From: Siniperca chuatsi
Lineage: Eukaryota; Chordata; Actinopteri; Centrarchiformes; Sinipercidae
Direction of reading: 5' to 3'
Length of the DNA stretch: 64,000 nucleotides
Assembly: GCF_020085105.1 (NCBI RefSeq)
Contig: NC_058046.1
Span: 8,718,675 to 8,782,674 of the forward strand
Positions 26,201-36,215 of this stretch are shown here, piece by piece (positions within the stretch are counted from its first letter, which is position 1; every line of letters starts with the position of its first letter). The notes beneath the pieces are model-generated. The model worked only from the letters and a program-made list of their open reading frames with translations. It ran no database searches and was not told the origin of the DNA. The translations under genes were made by a program, and so were the position numbers.

Positions 26201-26230
26201 CACGCTCATTGTTCTGTTACTCTCGCCCAT
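11207..26230 (-). CDS. susd1: Sushi domain-containing protein 1, expanded sushi array
   Basis: Single-pass membrane protein; function poorly known. Coding exons, 5' to 3': 26176-26230 (signal peptide, [10 protein letters not shown]), 25923-26063 (EGF), 25269-25424 and 24885-25037 (calcium-binding EGF, DxDEC), 24294-24473 (sushi), 20695-20847 and 20104-20283 (duplicate EGF and sushi), then sushi exons 18740-18919, 18370-18549, 17749-17928, 17449-17628, 17019-17198, 16091-16270 and 15500-15664. The fibronectin-like/C-terminal exons are 15210-15304, 13232-13418, 12989-13082, 11599-11854 and 11467-11499, and 11207-11332 holds the membrane helix ([11 protein letters not shown]). [20 protein letters not shown] closely matches my memory of human SUSD1. 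The sum is 3054 bp, in frame, 1017 aa; without the duplicate pair 906 aa. Human SUSD1 has only two sushi domains. Almost all EGF and sushi exons are phase 1-1, so they can be duplicated or skipped without frame loss. Confidence 0.9.
12180..12595. repeat. Degenerate MITE in susd1 intron
   Basis: Begins near GCGACCGATACTGGATTTTG and ends near ATTTATTGGTTTAGCTCTAG, with internal CGATAT motifs. I recognise the pattern as a widespread teleost non-autonomous repeat; the family name is uncertain. No coding content. Confidence 0.45.
13542..15083 (+). mobile_element. Tc1-family DNA transposon in susd1 intron
   Basis: Inverted ends CAGTGCCTTGCGAAAGTATT at 13542 and the complement at 15083, flanked by TA on both sides (13540-13541, 15084-15085). 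The transposase starts at 13933 ([15 protein letters not shown]), has a helix-turn-helix ([15 protein letters not shown]) and continues from about 14307 in another frame with [19 protein letters not shown] and [20 protein letters not shown], then [18 protein letters not shown]. Short internal losses around 14308 and 14340 remove part of the first catalytic block, and the C-terminus shifts frame near 14815. It is broken but rather complete. It is inserted between susd1 exons 15210-15304 and 13232-13418, in antisense. Confidence 0.92.
16528..16935. repeat. Dispersed repeat with inverted arms, copy 1
   Basis: Left arm begins GATATTTTGGGAGATATGCT; the right arm is the inverted match, ending CATCTAACTCTCAGC and ATTTCCCAAAATGTCAAAC. 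The core has TTAGCTCATCTTAGCATTAA and AGGGAAACAGCTAG. Other copies: 32680-33150, 33795-34340, 56240-56660 and part at 59000-59200. Confidence 0.65.
18740..18919 (-). CDS. susd1: susd1 sushi exon lost from the partner duplicated block
   Basis: 180-bp phase 1-1 exon with four cysteines ([43 protein letters not shown]). It resembles the exon at 17449-17628 by eye. In the second, right-hand copy of the duplicated block the position of this exon is occupied by the retroelement fossil, so only this copy survives. Confidence 0.85.
19380..19700. repeat. Dispersed repeat related to 62470-63025
   Basis: Shares GAGGCTCTGTGAGACTGTAC, the GCTAACATTGGCATGCTAAC core and the ACAGACAGATTGACATTGC end with the copy at 62470-63025. 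Partial relatives lie at 940-1085, 23965-24060 and 30170-30370. No coding content. Confidence 0.6.
19655..21050 (-). repeat. Left copy of duplicated susd1 EGF+sushi block
   Basis: Aligns by eye along its whole length with 24005-25235. The sushi exon 20104-20283 encodes the same peptide as 24294-24473. The EGF exon 20695-20847 differs from 24885-25037 by one visible codon (CRIPGLC against CRIRGLC). Splice sites are preserved in both. An extra internal tandem duplication, 19873-20020, lies in this copy only. The two coding exons together add 333 bp, 111 codons, so splicing both in keeps frame. Confidence 0.85.
21055..21430 (-). pseudogene. Decayed duplicate of susd1 sushi exon 18370-18549
   Basis: Matches 18364-18740, including the intron piece leading to the next exon (AACAGTGACTGTACCTTGACAG). 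The coding part 21063-21240 has lost its splice donor (GTAATT became GAAATT), carries an inserted G-rich stretch near 21085 and other changes, and cannot be read as a sushi domain. The similarity stops abruptly at 21430, where the retroelement fossil begins. Confidence 0.75.
21432..23964 (-). mobile_element. Ty3/gypsy-type LTR retroelement fossil, partial
   Basis: Minus-strand pol remnants: reverse transcriptase (about 23000-23900, with FVYLDDIYV and [15 protein letters not shown]), RNase H region (about 22600-22990) and part of an integrase (about 21800-22500). It is clearly broken, with at least several breaks and no long open frame. I see no convincing pair of LTRs, so it looks like an internal fragment. 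It sits within the second copy of the susd1 duplication, where a sushi exon would be expected. Age: old enough to be heavily decayed. Confidence 0.8.
24005..25235 (-). repeat. Right copy of duplicated susd1 EGF+sushi block
   Basis: Partner of 19655-21050. It carries sushi exon 24294-24473 and calcium-binding EGF exon 24885-25037, next to the single-copy EGF exon 25269-25424. This copy lacks the internal 19873-20020 duplication. A unit of roughly 2.7 kb (about 18360-21050) probably duplicated once, with 21055-25235 as the second unit. Collapse or duplication during assembly cannot be excluded from one sequence. Confidence 0.85.
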
Positions 26231-27970
26231 CCTCTCCCTGTTCTCTTCACTTCACTTCACCAGACACTGATGATGTGAGGACAATGAGCGGGTTTGATAA
26301 CCAGGATTGAGAGGATGCTGTGAGTGGGTGAGCTAAGGTCACTCTGGGAAATAGCTCCTTTTCTCAATGGTCTTCTTGGAGCTGGTGGTTTTGTGGTTTC
26401 ATCTGTCATTCTCTGACACATTCAGATACACTTCACATGCGTTGTTGATATGCTCACTGCTCACTATGGTGAACTGCGCACTCATGCTGCGGTGACTGAT
26501 AACGGCTATATTTGGCCCAATGAACCTGCTGTGTGCCCTCTTACAAACATTGTGGCATTTTGTAAGACATGACTGTGTCTTTTAAAAGCACATTAACCAG
26601 ATCATTACTATGTGTGCAAACATATAGTAAGGTAAGGGTCTTTAATTACATGACTTAGAAACTACATCAAGTACAAGTTAATATTAATGACTGGCACTGT
26701 TATTGTAGACCAAACATTTCATGAATATCATGGTGCAGCTTACCCTTTGTCCAATGTATTTAAAATAGTTTGAAACCCTTAAATTAAAATGAAAGGTGGT
26801 TCAATTGATTGTTTATTATAGTCCATAAATGTATAAGTGGTGTTTTAAGTCAATGGAACCAACACCCCTCCTCGTCCTACCACAGGGTCTGTAGTGGATG
26901 CTGAGGGGGTGTCAGTTGGCGTGATGTGGTAGGGGGAGATAAGTCTAGTGAGCTGCTATCTTTCTGCCCAGCAGGGTCCTTAGTGGGGTCTCTCTGTCAC
27001 TCAAACCAACAAGCTACCGCCTCACATTAGTGCCTGGACTGGACTGATTAACCCTAGTCTGTCCCTCAGAGCAGACTGACTGAACGGTATGTCTTTATGT
27101 GGGCCCAAATCTGACTAGAACAGGACATGATACAGTGCAAATAAAAGTTTCAACAATAATTCTAAGACAGCAGGAAGCTATGGTTATTAAACCAGTTTAT
27201 TTTTTATCTTGTTGTCATCTTTAGGACTAAACACTCATGGCTATTTCTGCACTGCATTTTCCAAGAGATCCCTGATTAGTGAAAGAGCATGTCAGTAGTT
27301 CACTTCTTTTCTACTGGATATGCTTTGTTACTTGGTGTCTATTACTATTCTTGCTAATTACCCAGTTCAGTAGGAAACCGCAAAACCTCTAGTTCAGTCA
27401 GAAACACTTACATCATTTATAGCAAATGGTTATTGAGTTAGATTTGACGGGAAAGGTTCTGCTCTTTGAGGGAGCTCTCAAATACGCATCATCATGGATT
27501 CTGTTGGAAGAACTAATCCCCCTTAATAAAAACTCATGTACAGGCCCCAGTGCAACCACGCTGCCTGCACTGTCTATATTTACGGCCCGTGACCTTACCA
27601 CCACTGTTGATCAGTGGGACAGTGTGAAACCATCGGCAGGACTTTGTATTACATCTCCCGTGTGCTTGTGTGCGTGCCCACGTGCACGTGCATTATGCAA
27701 AATGGGGAGCCACTTGTAAAAACATTGATCCATAGCGCTACAGTACTAGAAGGCAAAGACTCCATAGGGTAATCCTTCAGTGCAACCTGAACCAAAATTG
27801 CTGGGCCCACTCATTGCATAATACTTTGTCATAATGATGCAATCATTGTGCATTCTTAACATTGTTGTATTTTTTGCAGTACAGTTGTGGTTGGTGTTAT
27901 CCCACATTCCATGACCAAACAAAGTGTGTATATAGAGAAAGTAATTTGGTTGGTAATTGGCTATTGAAGA
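26231..27970. other. Intergenic: susd1 promoter side and paralemmin 3' side
   Basis: No exon, RNA gene or known repeat recognised. The susd1 promoter must lie just above 26230. A candidate AATAAA for the minus-strand paralemmin gene is at 27975-27980. Confidence 0.4.
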
Positions 27971-28545
27971 TATCTTTATTTTTTGTTAGCACCTGATCTT
28001 TCTAGACCTTCTGTGTAGTCACAAAGTCTGTCATTCAGATCAAATATTACAGGAACATGCATTTTTTAGTATCAAATTTTTATAATAGACTTCAGAGATG
28101 TGTTTGCTAAACTGTTAAATGATTTTCTTAGCCTGCATGATCAAATTCTTTAAATGTAAATCAAACAGAAAGCATTACACCTCTCAGCATACATACATGC
28201 CATAATTACGTAAATGAGGAGTCTTACAAAAACACATTAGTGGCTGACGTTTCAGACAAACAAAAATATTTTTGCTGGTTGAGTGCTTTTAATGTCAAAT
28301 AATGGCTCTGTAAAATCAGTGCCAGAAAATTGGATTAAAAGAAAAGCTGTATAAGAAAACAAAATGACACTGTGTATGTCACTATACCTAGAAATGTGCT
28401 CTGTGCTTCAACAGGAACACATACAGTATATAAGCCCAGTTGAGTGATCAGAACACAGAGTTGTCCAGGACATCTTCACAGTCCTAAACTTGGACACACA
28501 AACTGCTGCAGGGTTCAAAACTATGATCCTTCACGTCCTGGTTGG

Positions 28546-31500
28546 TCATAAAACAGTGCAGAAACAGCAGCGTTTCTTTTCATATGCAGTCTCAACTTCC
28601 TCAGGTGGAGGCGCGCCAGGAGCCGGAGATTCCTCCTTATACTCAGACTCTGAGCCACTGGAAGTGGACAACAACCTCCCACACACCAGGTCAGCAGCTT
28701 TTCCATCCATGACGGACAAGTCTGTCACCGTTTTCTCTCTTAGTGACATGTCTCCATCATCATCATCATCTATCAGCACAAACTCCTTAAGGTAAACCAT
28801 CCTCACCACGTGGAGGCTGTGGTTCTCTGCTGATTCCTCCATGGTGAGGGCATCCACAAAGGTCAGAGTTGAAGTCTCTGTCATTGTCTCATGTGGGTCT
28901 GTGGAGTTGTCCTCCGGCCCTGAATAGGCCTGGCTGCTTGAATCCATCATCCACGTGGAGTTCCTTTCAACACTCTCATCTTTCATGCTGTATCTCTGGT
29001 CCTGGCTGGTCGAGATGATGTCTGGAACAGAGGACATCTTGCCTGTACCATCTTGGCTGGTGACCTGGTCTCTCCTGGTGTGAGAACCGTTTTCTGTAGC
29101 ATGACCATTCCCAGGATACATCTTAAAAGCCACCTTCTGGTAGTCATGATAGACCTGCACACTGCTGCTCCCTGTTGGGGAAGAGAGGGGGTTGCTGGCA
29201 GTGTTGCCTTTTCCTTGCTTCTTCATGTGTTTTCCCTTGCCACGCTGAGACAAAACAGAAAATTGGAAGTCAATTCTTGACCTTCGAAATAATTGTTTGA
29301 AAAAAACTTAATATCAAGCTCTATTTAGTCTGCTGCTTTATCGAATATATTGAATATGCAGACCGTAAGATATGGTTGAAAGCTCCAGAAAAAGATTTTT
29401 CAACAATAGAAAATCACAGACGTACTGTGGCACACTAATTACAGCTTTTGGACCTGACACAATCCTTAATGTAAAATTATTACTATGTAAGACAGTATCT
29501 GACTATTGGAAGTGAATAGAAAATAGTGGATTATAGTGGAAATAATTATGACTGAATATATACTAAGTACATGTACATAAGTATTCACAGCCTTTGCCAT
29601 GATCAACTCAAAATTGAGCTCATCATGGACCTCAGACTGGGGCGAAGGTTCATCTTCCAACAGGACAACGACCCTAAGCACACAGCCAAGATAACAAAGG
29701 AGTGGCTACGGGACAACTCTGTGAATGTCCCTGAGCGGCCCAGCCAGAGCCCAGACTCGAACCCTATTGAACATCTCTGGAGAGATCTGAAAATGGCTGT
29801 GCACCGACGCTCCCCATCCAAACTGATGGAGCTTGAGAGGTCCTGCAAAGAAGAATGGAAGAAACTGCCCAAAAATAGGTGCCAAGCTTGTAGCATAATA
29901 CTCAAAAAGAGTATGAGGCTGTAATTGGTGCCAAAGGCGCTTCAACAAAGTATTGAGCAAAGGCTGTGAATACTTATGTACATGTGATTTTTTCGTTTTT
30001 TATTTTTAATACATTTGCAAAGATTTCAAACAAACTTCTTTCAAGTTGTCATTATGGGGTATTGTTTGTAGAATTTTGAGGACATTTTTTTTAATCCATT
30101 TTGGAATAAGGCTGTAACATAACAAAATGTGGAAAAAGTAAAGCGCTGTGAATACTTTCCGGATGCACTGTATATAATGGTGGAACTCGGAAAAGTCAGG
30201 AGATCACCAAAGTCAGTAGGATCCATCCTATGGGGACTATGCATATCTCTACCAAATTTCATCGCACTTTTGACAGTTGTTGAGATATTTTAGTCTGTCC
30301 CAAAGTGGTAGACCAACCAACCGGCCGACATGGCCATCCATAAAGCCACGCTAATAGTGTGGCTGAAAAACAAACATTTTCATCTGATTATTTTCTCAGA
30401 TGAATTTTCAGAAAATGTACTGTATCAGGCTAGGTGACCAATTGAAGCCCATCACTTACCCAATACATTACTAAGTGTCTTAGTAAAGTGTTGGGCCATC
30501 ATGAATCTCCAGAACAGCTTCAGTGCTCCTTGACATTGTTTCCATTTGAACTCTACTGGAGGAATGAACACCATCCTTCTAAAAGAGATTCCCTCATTTG
30601 TTATTTTAATGATGGTGGTGGTCTAACTATTTGCTCCAAAATCTCCCATAGGCGTTCATCTGGGTTGAGATCTGGTGACTGTGAAGGTTATAGCACATGA
30701 TTCATGTCATTTTCATACTCATCAAACCATTCATTGAGCCCTGTGGGGAAGCATCTACATTTGTTATCATGTTATACTAATCTATTCAGATTTGTCCTTT
30801 AATTTTTCACCATTGCAAATAACATACACTGTGACAGACAATTCTATCCATATCACTCAACCCTAGTATACATGGTACTTTTGTGCAGTTGCAGTATTAA
30901 TATTATTCACAAATTTCACTAACACAGCTATTACTAAATGGAGCAGGTAATAGTAAGTGCAGTGGACTTTTTTATAAACAACAGTAAGAGAGAACAAGCT
31001 GTCATTTAGAATTGGCCTGTCTGAATAAATAAATGAAGCTAGTACTTTTAAAAGAAGCAAAAATAACTTAAATTCCCTGAGGATTAGCTCTTTGAAGGAG
31101 ACAGATGAACTCCTCTAAAGTGCTCTAACCAAGGAAGGAGTGTGTGTGTGTTTTATCTCTCTGAAACACACACACACCCTCCCCTTCTCAACACAGAAAC
31201 AACATTTCAGATGAAGTGATGCATGCATCACTCTGAGCAACTTTAGAACGTACTTTAGGCAGAATGTCAGGTTTTTTAAAAGGTACATACTGTAGAAATC
31301 AGCCAAAGCTACAGTATCGGAGAGTAGTGTTGCTGAAAAGTTCATGTTTAAATTTTGTTTTGTGCAATAACATTTAAAGATGAACACAAAGACAAATGAT
31401 GTTAAAACAAATGAGATATTTACACTAAATACAAGATTAAAAGACTTCTTCAAGTTTCCACTTCACCTCTCTACATGCTAAATGCAATACACTCTGTACA

Positions 31501-32151
31501 GGAGCTTAACAGACTGACCCTCTTACACTTGACTGACTCATATGCGTGACAGAATCAGGACTCTATAAATGAATAATAACAGCAATGTACATGTTCAAGT
31601 GAGCGTCAGCATGCTCCATTCCTTGTGTGGCTTGTGGTGGTGATGGAGCAACAATAGATGAAAAGTAGATTTGCTTTAAACACACTCAATGGATTACCGT
31701 TTTAGTTTGTACTTGGTTGGTGGCTGTTTTTGTCTCAGCAGTGACTATGAAAAGGTTAACAGCCGCTGTTAGTTGACCATCTAAACCCTCAAATCAGTTT
31801 CTTTACAACAACATATCTATCATCCAACTCTAATCTCTTGAATTAACCCTGTCTTAAAGACTCAAGATTCACCTTAGTATGAATAACTTCATTGCCAACC
31901 ATGAGTTGAAGCATTTCATTAACAAGTTCCTTTTGTAGAGTGACAGAAAACTAGTCTTTTTCGGCAAGAAATCAGTCAAATCAGTGTCACTGCTGGTAGT
32001 TACACAACATATTCAGCACTGCCCTATGCACTAACAAGAATAGATACACGATCATACATACAGAAATCTACATGTTCTCAAAAATCCACTTCAGATATTT
32101 AAAAAATGGTTTTACCTTAAGCCTTCCACAGTTGACCTCTTCCCCAAGTTG
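28546..32151 (-). CDS. Paralemmin-family protein, C-terminal exons (PALM2-like)
   Basis: Paralemmins are lipid-anchored proteins of the inner plasma membrane linked to cell shape. The last exon, 28546-29244 (232 codons plus stop), follows an acceptor TTTTGTCTCAG. It has [20 protein letters not shown], matching the VKVYDDGTKVVYEV block, then [20 protein letters not shown], matching the [17 protein letters not shown] signature as I recall it in PALM2. It ends CCFCTVL. CTVL is a CaaX box whose final Leu favours geranylgeranylation, and the neighbouring cysteines could be palmitoylated. A 36-bp in-frame exon at 32116-32151 ([12 protein letters not shown]) fits upstream. I do not find the N-terminal coiled-coil exons in the window, so the 5' end is unresolved. 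A human paralemmin (PALM2) lies on 9q31 like SUSD1, which supports the call. Confidence 0.75.
29566..30170 (+). mobile_element. Tc1-family transposon, 5' truncated and internally deleted
   Basis: The right end, GAATACTTTCCGGATGCACTG followed by TA, is intact at 30170. The left terminal repeat is missing: the copy begins near ACATGTACATAAGTATTCAC and jumps within about 50 bp from 5' leader sequence to the last third of the transposase ([38 protein letters not shown]). No active copy can result. It lies in the paralemmin intron. Confidence 0.88.
30176..30800. repeat. Two dispersed repeat fragments
   Basis: 30176-30370 matches the repeat seen at 62780-63000 (CCAAATTTCATCGCACTTTT, GACCAACCAACCGGCCGAC). 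30480-30800 resembles another common teleost repeat (TCATCTGGGTTGAGATCTGG, TCATACTCATCAAACCATTC). Family assignment is uncertain. Confidence 0.4.
30801..32115. other. Paralemmin intron, nothing further recognised
   Basis: AT-rich sequence with short CA-rich runs near 31140-31180. No exon or RNA gene recognised. Confidence 0.4.
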
Positions 32152-32679
32152 CTGTAATGAAAATCACATGGCAGAGTTGGGATGACCCAGTGTGTCCCTC
32201 TGATCTGTAGTAGAGCTGGTGAAACTGATTTCTCCTCCGTCTGGACGTCTATAAAGAGACTCTTCACACACGCCCTCCCCTCATCTTACAAACTACAACT
32301 GCTCACAGTGTGTGCAGGGAGGCAGTCACGGGATGCTCCACTGATTGCAATCACACCGGCAATACTGCCTGTTTTTTTGTTTTGTTATTTGGGCTTTTGC
32401 TGAACCTGTGTTTTTTCCCAAGAAGAATGATCTTCACATTCATACAGCTGCATATATTTACGCCTGGAAACTATCAGTATCCACAGAACATAAAATAGAC
32501 ATTCACTTTGGGGACGAATGTTCTCATTAAACAAGAAGGAAAGGCAATATAACAAAAAGGTAACATACCAAGAGATACATACTTTCAAACAGAAGGTATG
32601 GAGAGACTGAAGACAGAGGGTACAGCCAGTATGAAATGCTAGCTTTACCTAAAAAGATACCTGATTTAATTCATTAAAA

Positions 32680-33150
32680 AAATAGTTCGACATTTTGGGA
32701 AATACATTTATAATAATCTTACTTGCGGAGAGTTAGATGAGAATATTGATACCACTCTCATATTTGTACAGTAAATATGAAGCTAAAGCCAGCACCCAGT
32801 TAGCTTAGCTTAGCATAAAGGCTAGAAACGGGGGGAAACAGCTAGCCCTGACAAAATCTGCCTACCAGCACCTCTAAAGCTCACTAATTAACATGTTATT
32901 GCTCCTTTGTTTAATCCATACAAAAACCTTAGTGTGAAAACAATACATGGTTTTATGGGCTGTTATGTGCAAGACTATTTAACATAACAAACCAGACATG
33001 GCATGCTAATTTGTGAGATTTAGAGGGGCTGGTAAGTGATTTCTTTGGCTGTAGCTTAATATTTAGCATGCAGACATGAGAGTATCCTCTCATCTAACTC
33101 TCGGCAAGAAAGCAAATATGTGTATTTTCCACAATGTCAATCTACTTCTT
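32680..33150. repeat. Dispersed repeat with inverted arms, copy 2
   Basis: Left arm ATAGTTCGACATTTTGGGAA; right arm ends TCTCATCTAACTCTCGGCAA and GTATTTTCCACAATGTCAAT. Same family as 16528-16935. Confidence 0.7.
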
Positions 33151-33794
33151 CAATATATTGTTAAAAATACCAACCTGAATTTTTAATGCTATTTTCTATC
33201 ATATTAAAGGGAATGAGCAAATGGAGTAGTTATCTTGACTAAACCTGACCTTTAATCCTTTTCTGGTGAATGTGGAAAAAGTCCATTTCTCTTCAAACCA
33301 TCTTGGAAAACCACAGATTAAACCTCTAGTCTTCCCCCCCCTCTTGTACTTGAGAGATCATGCTAGAAACCATCTCCCTTATTCCTTTATGAAATGTTGC
33401 GGCGGTGCAGGGGTGCATGAAAAGCCACTTCTTTCAGTCCCATGCACTGAATGTGTTCGTATAAATAATACAGGAGGACAGACCTTTACATACATGGAAG
33501 CTGCAAACAGGACTATCGGAGGGATCAAATATTGAAAAGTCTTTATTCCCTGTAGGAATGCATTAGCCTAGTATAGTCAACCAGTAGAAATGGCCTCTGA
33601 CAAAGTGCTCATGTACAGTAGATCTATCGAACCTACAGCAAAAAGTCCTGCTGATAAAACGAATCAGAAATCTTTAAATTCAAATTATTTCCCAGCTATT
33701 ATGATCCTTTTAGGTGCAAAAGAATATCTGACAAGAACACAATAATGTAAGTAAAATGACTGATACACTTGAATGGAATGAAACCATAATTTAA

Positions 33795-34340
33795 GGAACA
33801 GTTTGACATTTTGGGAAATACATTAATTTGCTTTCTTGTTGAGAGTTAGATGAAAAGCACTCAAATCAAAACCACTCTTGTGTCTGTATGGTAAATATGG
33901 AGCAATAGCCTGCAGTAGGCGATTAGCTTAGCTTAGCATAAAGACTCAAAGCAGGGGGAAATAGCTAACCTAGCTCTATTCAAAGTTCAAAAATACTGTA
34001 CATCTACCAACACATCTAAAGCTCCCTAATTAAGAGGTTGTATCTCATTTATTTATTATGAACACAGAAAGAAATGTAAAAAAGGACAAGTTGTGGTTTT
34101 ACGGGGTGCAACTATTTCTTGCTGAGCAACTGCCATACGCAGGTATTAGTAGGAGTTTTGTTTTTTTAACCTTGGATAGAGCTAGGTTAGATGTCTTTAT
34201 GCTAAGCTAAGCTAATCGCCTCCTGGCTACAGCTCAATACTTAGCACACAGACATTCAAGTGGCTTTGAGCTTCTCATCTAACACAAAACAAGAAAGCAA
34301 AAAAGTGTATTTTGCAAAATGCTGTGCTATTCCATTTTAA
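33795..34340. repeat. Dispersed repeat with inverted arms, copy 3
   Basis: Left arm GGAACAGTTTGACATTTTGG, core TTAGCTTAGCTTAGCATAAA, right arm CATCTAACACAAAACAAGAA. It lies about 650 bp from copy 2. Confidence 0.7.
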
Positions 34341-34825
34341 TGTTATTAATACAACTTTTTAGACACATCTAAATGTTTGTCATGAAAAGGCATATTTGAT
34401 GTATATATATCCAGAAAATATGGCCTGTAATATTTAGATGAAAAGGTGTTATTTATTGTAAACACTGGTATATTTCTAACCCTAAATTCTTGAAGTTTAA
34501 CATGCTCCAGTTACTCTAGGCTGTGCCAACATGGTATGACAGTACAACACACCAAACTTTGCTTTTTGGGGGTTCACATTAGACTCTTTGTTACACTCAC
34601 AACATTCCCCCATACAAAATAATAGTGTGGTGTACTAGTGTACACTCACTTAAGGTAAACTGTGATAGCTACAGTAACTGAGGTTACACAATTATGAAAT
34701 GTATTTACATCATGAGTATAAATTGCACAACTTCGTCAGTCAGTTCATTTTGAGTCAGTGTTGTTAATGACAGGAGAATATTCTGTATATATGTATCCAC
34801 AACATACATATATATATGTTGTAAG

Positions 34826-35285
34826 TGTTGGTAGATTACAGAGACTGGAAAATTTAATAGACATTAAAGGAACCGCACTAAGCTGGTTTAAATCCTATCT
34901 ATCAGATCGATCTCAGTTTGTACATGTTAACAGTGAACCCTCCGCCAAAGTTAGTCACGGAGTTCCACAAGGTTCTGTGCTTGGACCAATTCTTTAGGCA
35001 ACATTTTTAGGAAACACTCCATAAACTTTCATTGTTATGCAGATGATACCCAATTATTTCTATCGATCAAGCCAGATGAAGCTAATCAATTAAATAAACT
35101 TCAAGCATGCCTTAAGGACATAAATACCTGGATGACCTGCAATTTTCATATGTTAAACTCTGACAAAACTGAAGTTATTGCACTTGGCCCCAAACACCTC
35201 CGAGACACATTATCTAAAGATATAGTTACTCTAGATGGCATTGCCCTGGCCTCCAGCACCACCGTAAGAAACCTCTGAGTTATCT
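34826..35285 (+). mobile_element. L2-type LINE reverse-transcriptase fragment
   Basis: ALSWFKSYLSDRSQFV, HGVPQGSVLGPIL and, in other frames, HCYADDTQLFLSIKPDE, LNKLQACLKDINTWM and LNSDKTEVIALGPK match the RT of fish L2-like LINEs. The frame is broken after GSVLGPIL and again near VRNL. Both ends are truncated. Confidence 0.85.
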
Positions 35286-36165
35286 TTGATCACAACCGCT
35301 ACAATAAACGCTATTATTATTATCCAAGATAACTTCATACAAATATAACAAATTATCCTCACATCCTTTGAGCTGGCAAACATCAGATGGGTTTGGACAG
35401 GTTTCAAAGAGCAGGGCCCAAATGGTTGAGAAACAAATGAATACATACCACAGACAATCTAACTACAGACTCCAGATTTTTTATACGTTTGTTTGTATAG
35501 TCTACCTGAAAGGCAGCACCTCACTAGAATTGGTGTGCATTTTCTTCCTTTGCTTTTTCACTGTGATAGATTAACCATGTAGAGCAGGTTGCAAATCTCT
35601 CTGAAAGGTGATTGACATCTGTTATATCTATATCTGTTTATATAACAACTCATCAAAAATAAACTTCAGGCTTGCACAAAAAAGTGATTCAACATGTATT
35701 TAAATCAGTTCTTCTTATGCATCTGGACATGGCACTTTTTATTTTACAGTGGAGGTTTTTACAGTGTAGTCTTAGGAAAAAGTCTCTTTTTATCGGATGA
35801 CATTGACCTTTAAATATTGTCGAATCTATCTATTCTCATATTTAAAGAAATCAGCCTTGTCTGTAGAAGAAAACTCCAACATCATCATAGGTATTGAAGT
35901 GGTTGCACTCAATGAAACTGAAAACACCATTAACAATAAAAGAGGTGTCCCAGAGGCAGATACATCTATTAATACATGTTCTTATGAGAATATATTTAAT
36001 TCAAATTTACAATAAATCAACCTTATTTTATGATCATGAAAACATATTTTAACATTGAATGTCGATTAGCTGATTGTCTGGACCAACCCCGTTGCATTTA
36101 ATTGATTACACACTGTGTTGTCCAAATTGAAACAGAGCAAAACCGAATAAGTACAAAACCAGCAT
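35286..36165. other. Intergenic, nothing recognised
   Basis: AT-rich sequence between the LINE fragment and the 3' end of the hotdog-like gene. No conserved exon seen on either strand. Confidence 0.4.
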
Positions 36166-36171
36166 TTTATT
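36166..36171 (-). terminator. Candidate poly(A) signal of the hotdog-like gene
   Basis: AATAAA on the minus strand, 45 bp after the stop codon at 36216. Confidence 0.5.
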
Positions 36172-36215
36172 TTGTTTTGACAAAACTACAAATATCAGCC
36201 TTCTATGTTAATCAA

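Noticed and set aside
28423-28460. TATATAAG with following sequence on the plus strand, like a promoter
   Set aside because: No plus-strand gene follows and the site lies in the 3'UTR side of the paralemmin gene. It is probably chance in AT-rich DNA.
28490-28795. Plus-strand 101-residue serine-rich frame
   Set aside because: Antisense to the paralemmin last exon; the serine run is the complement of the aspartate codons.
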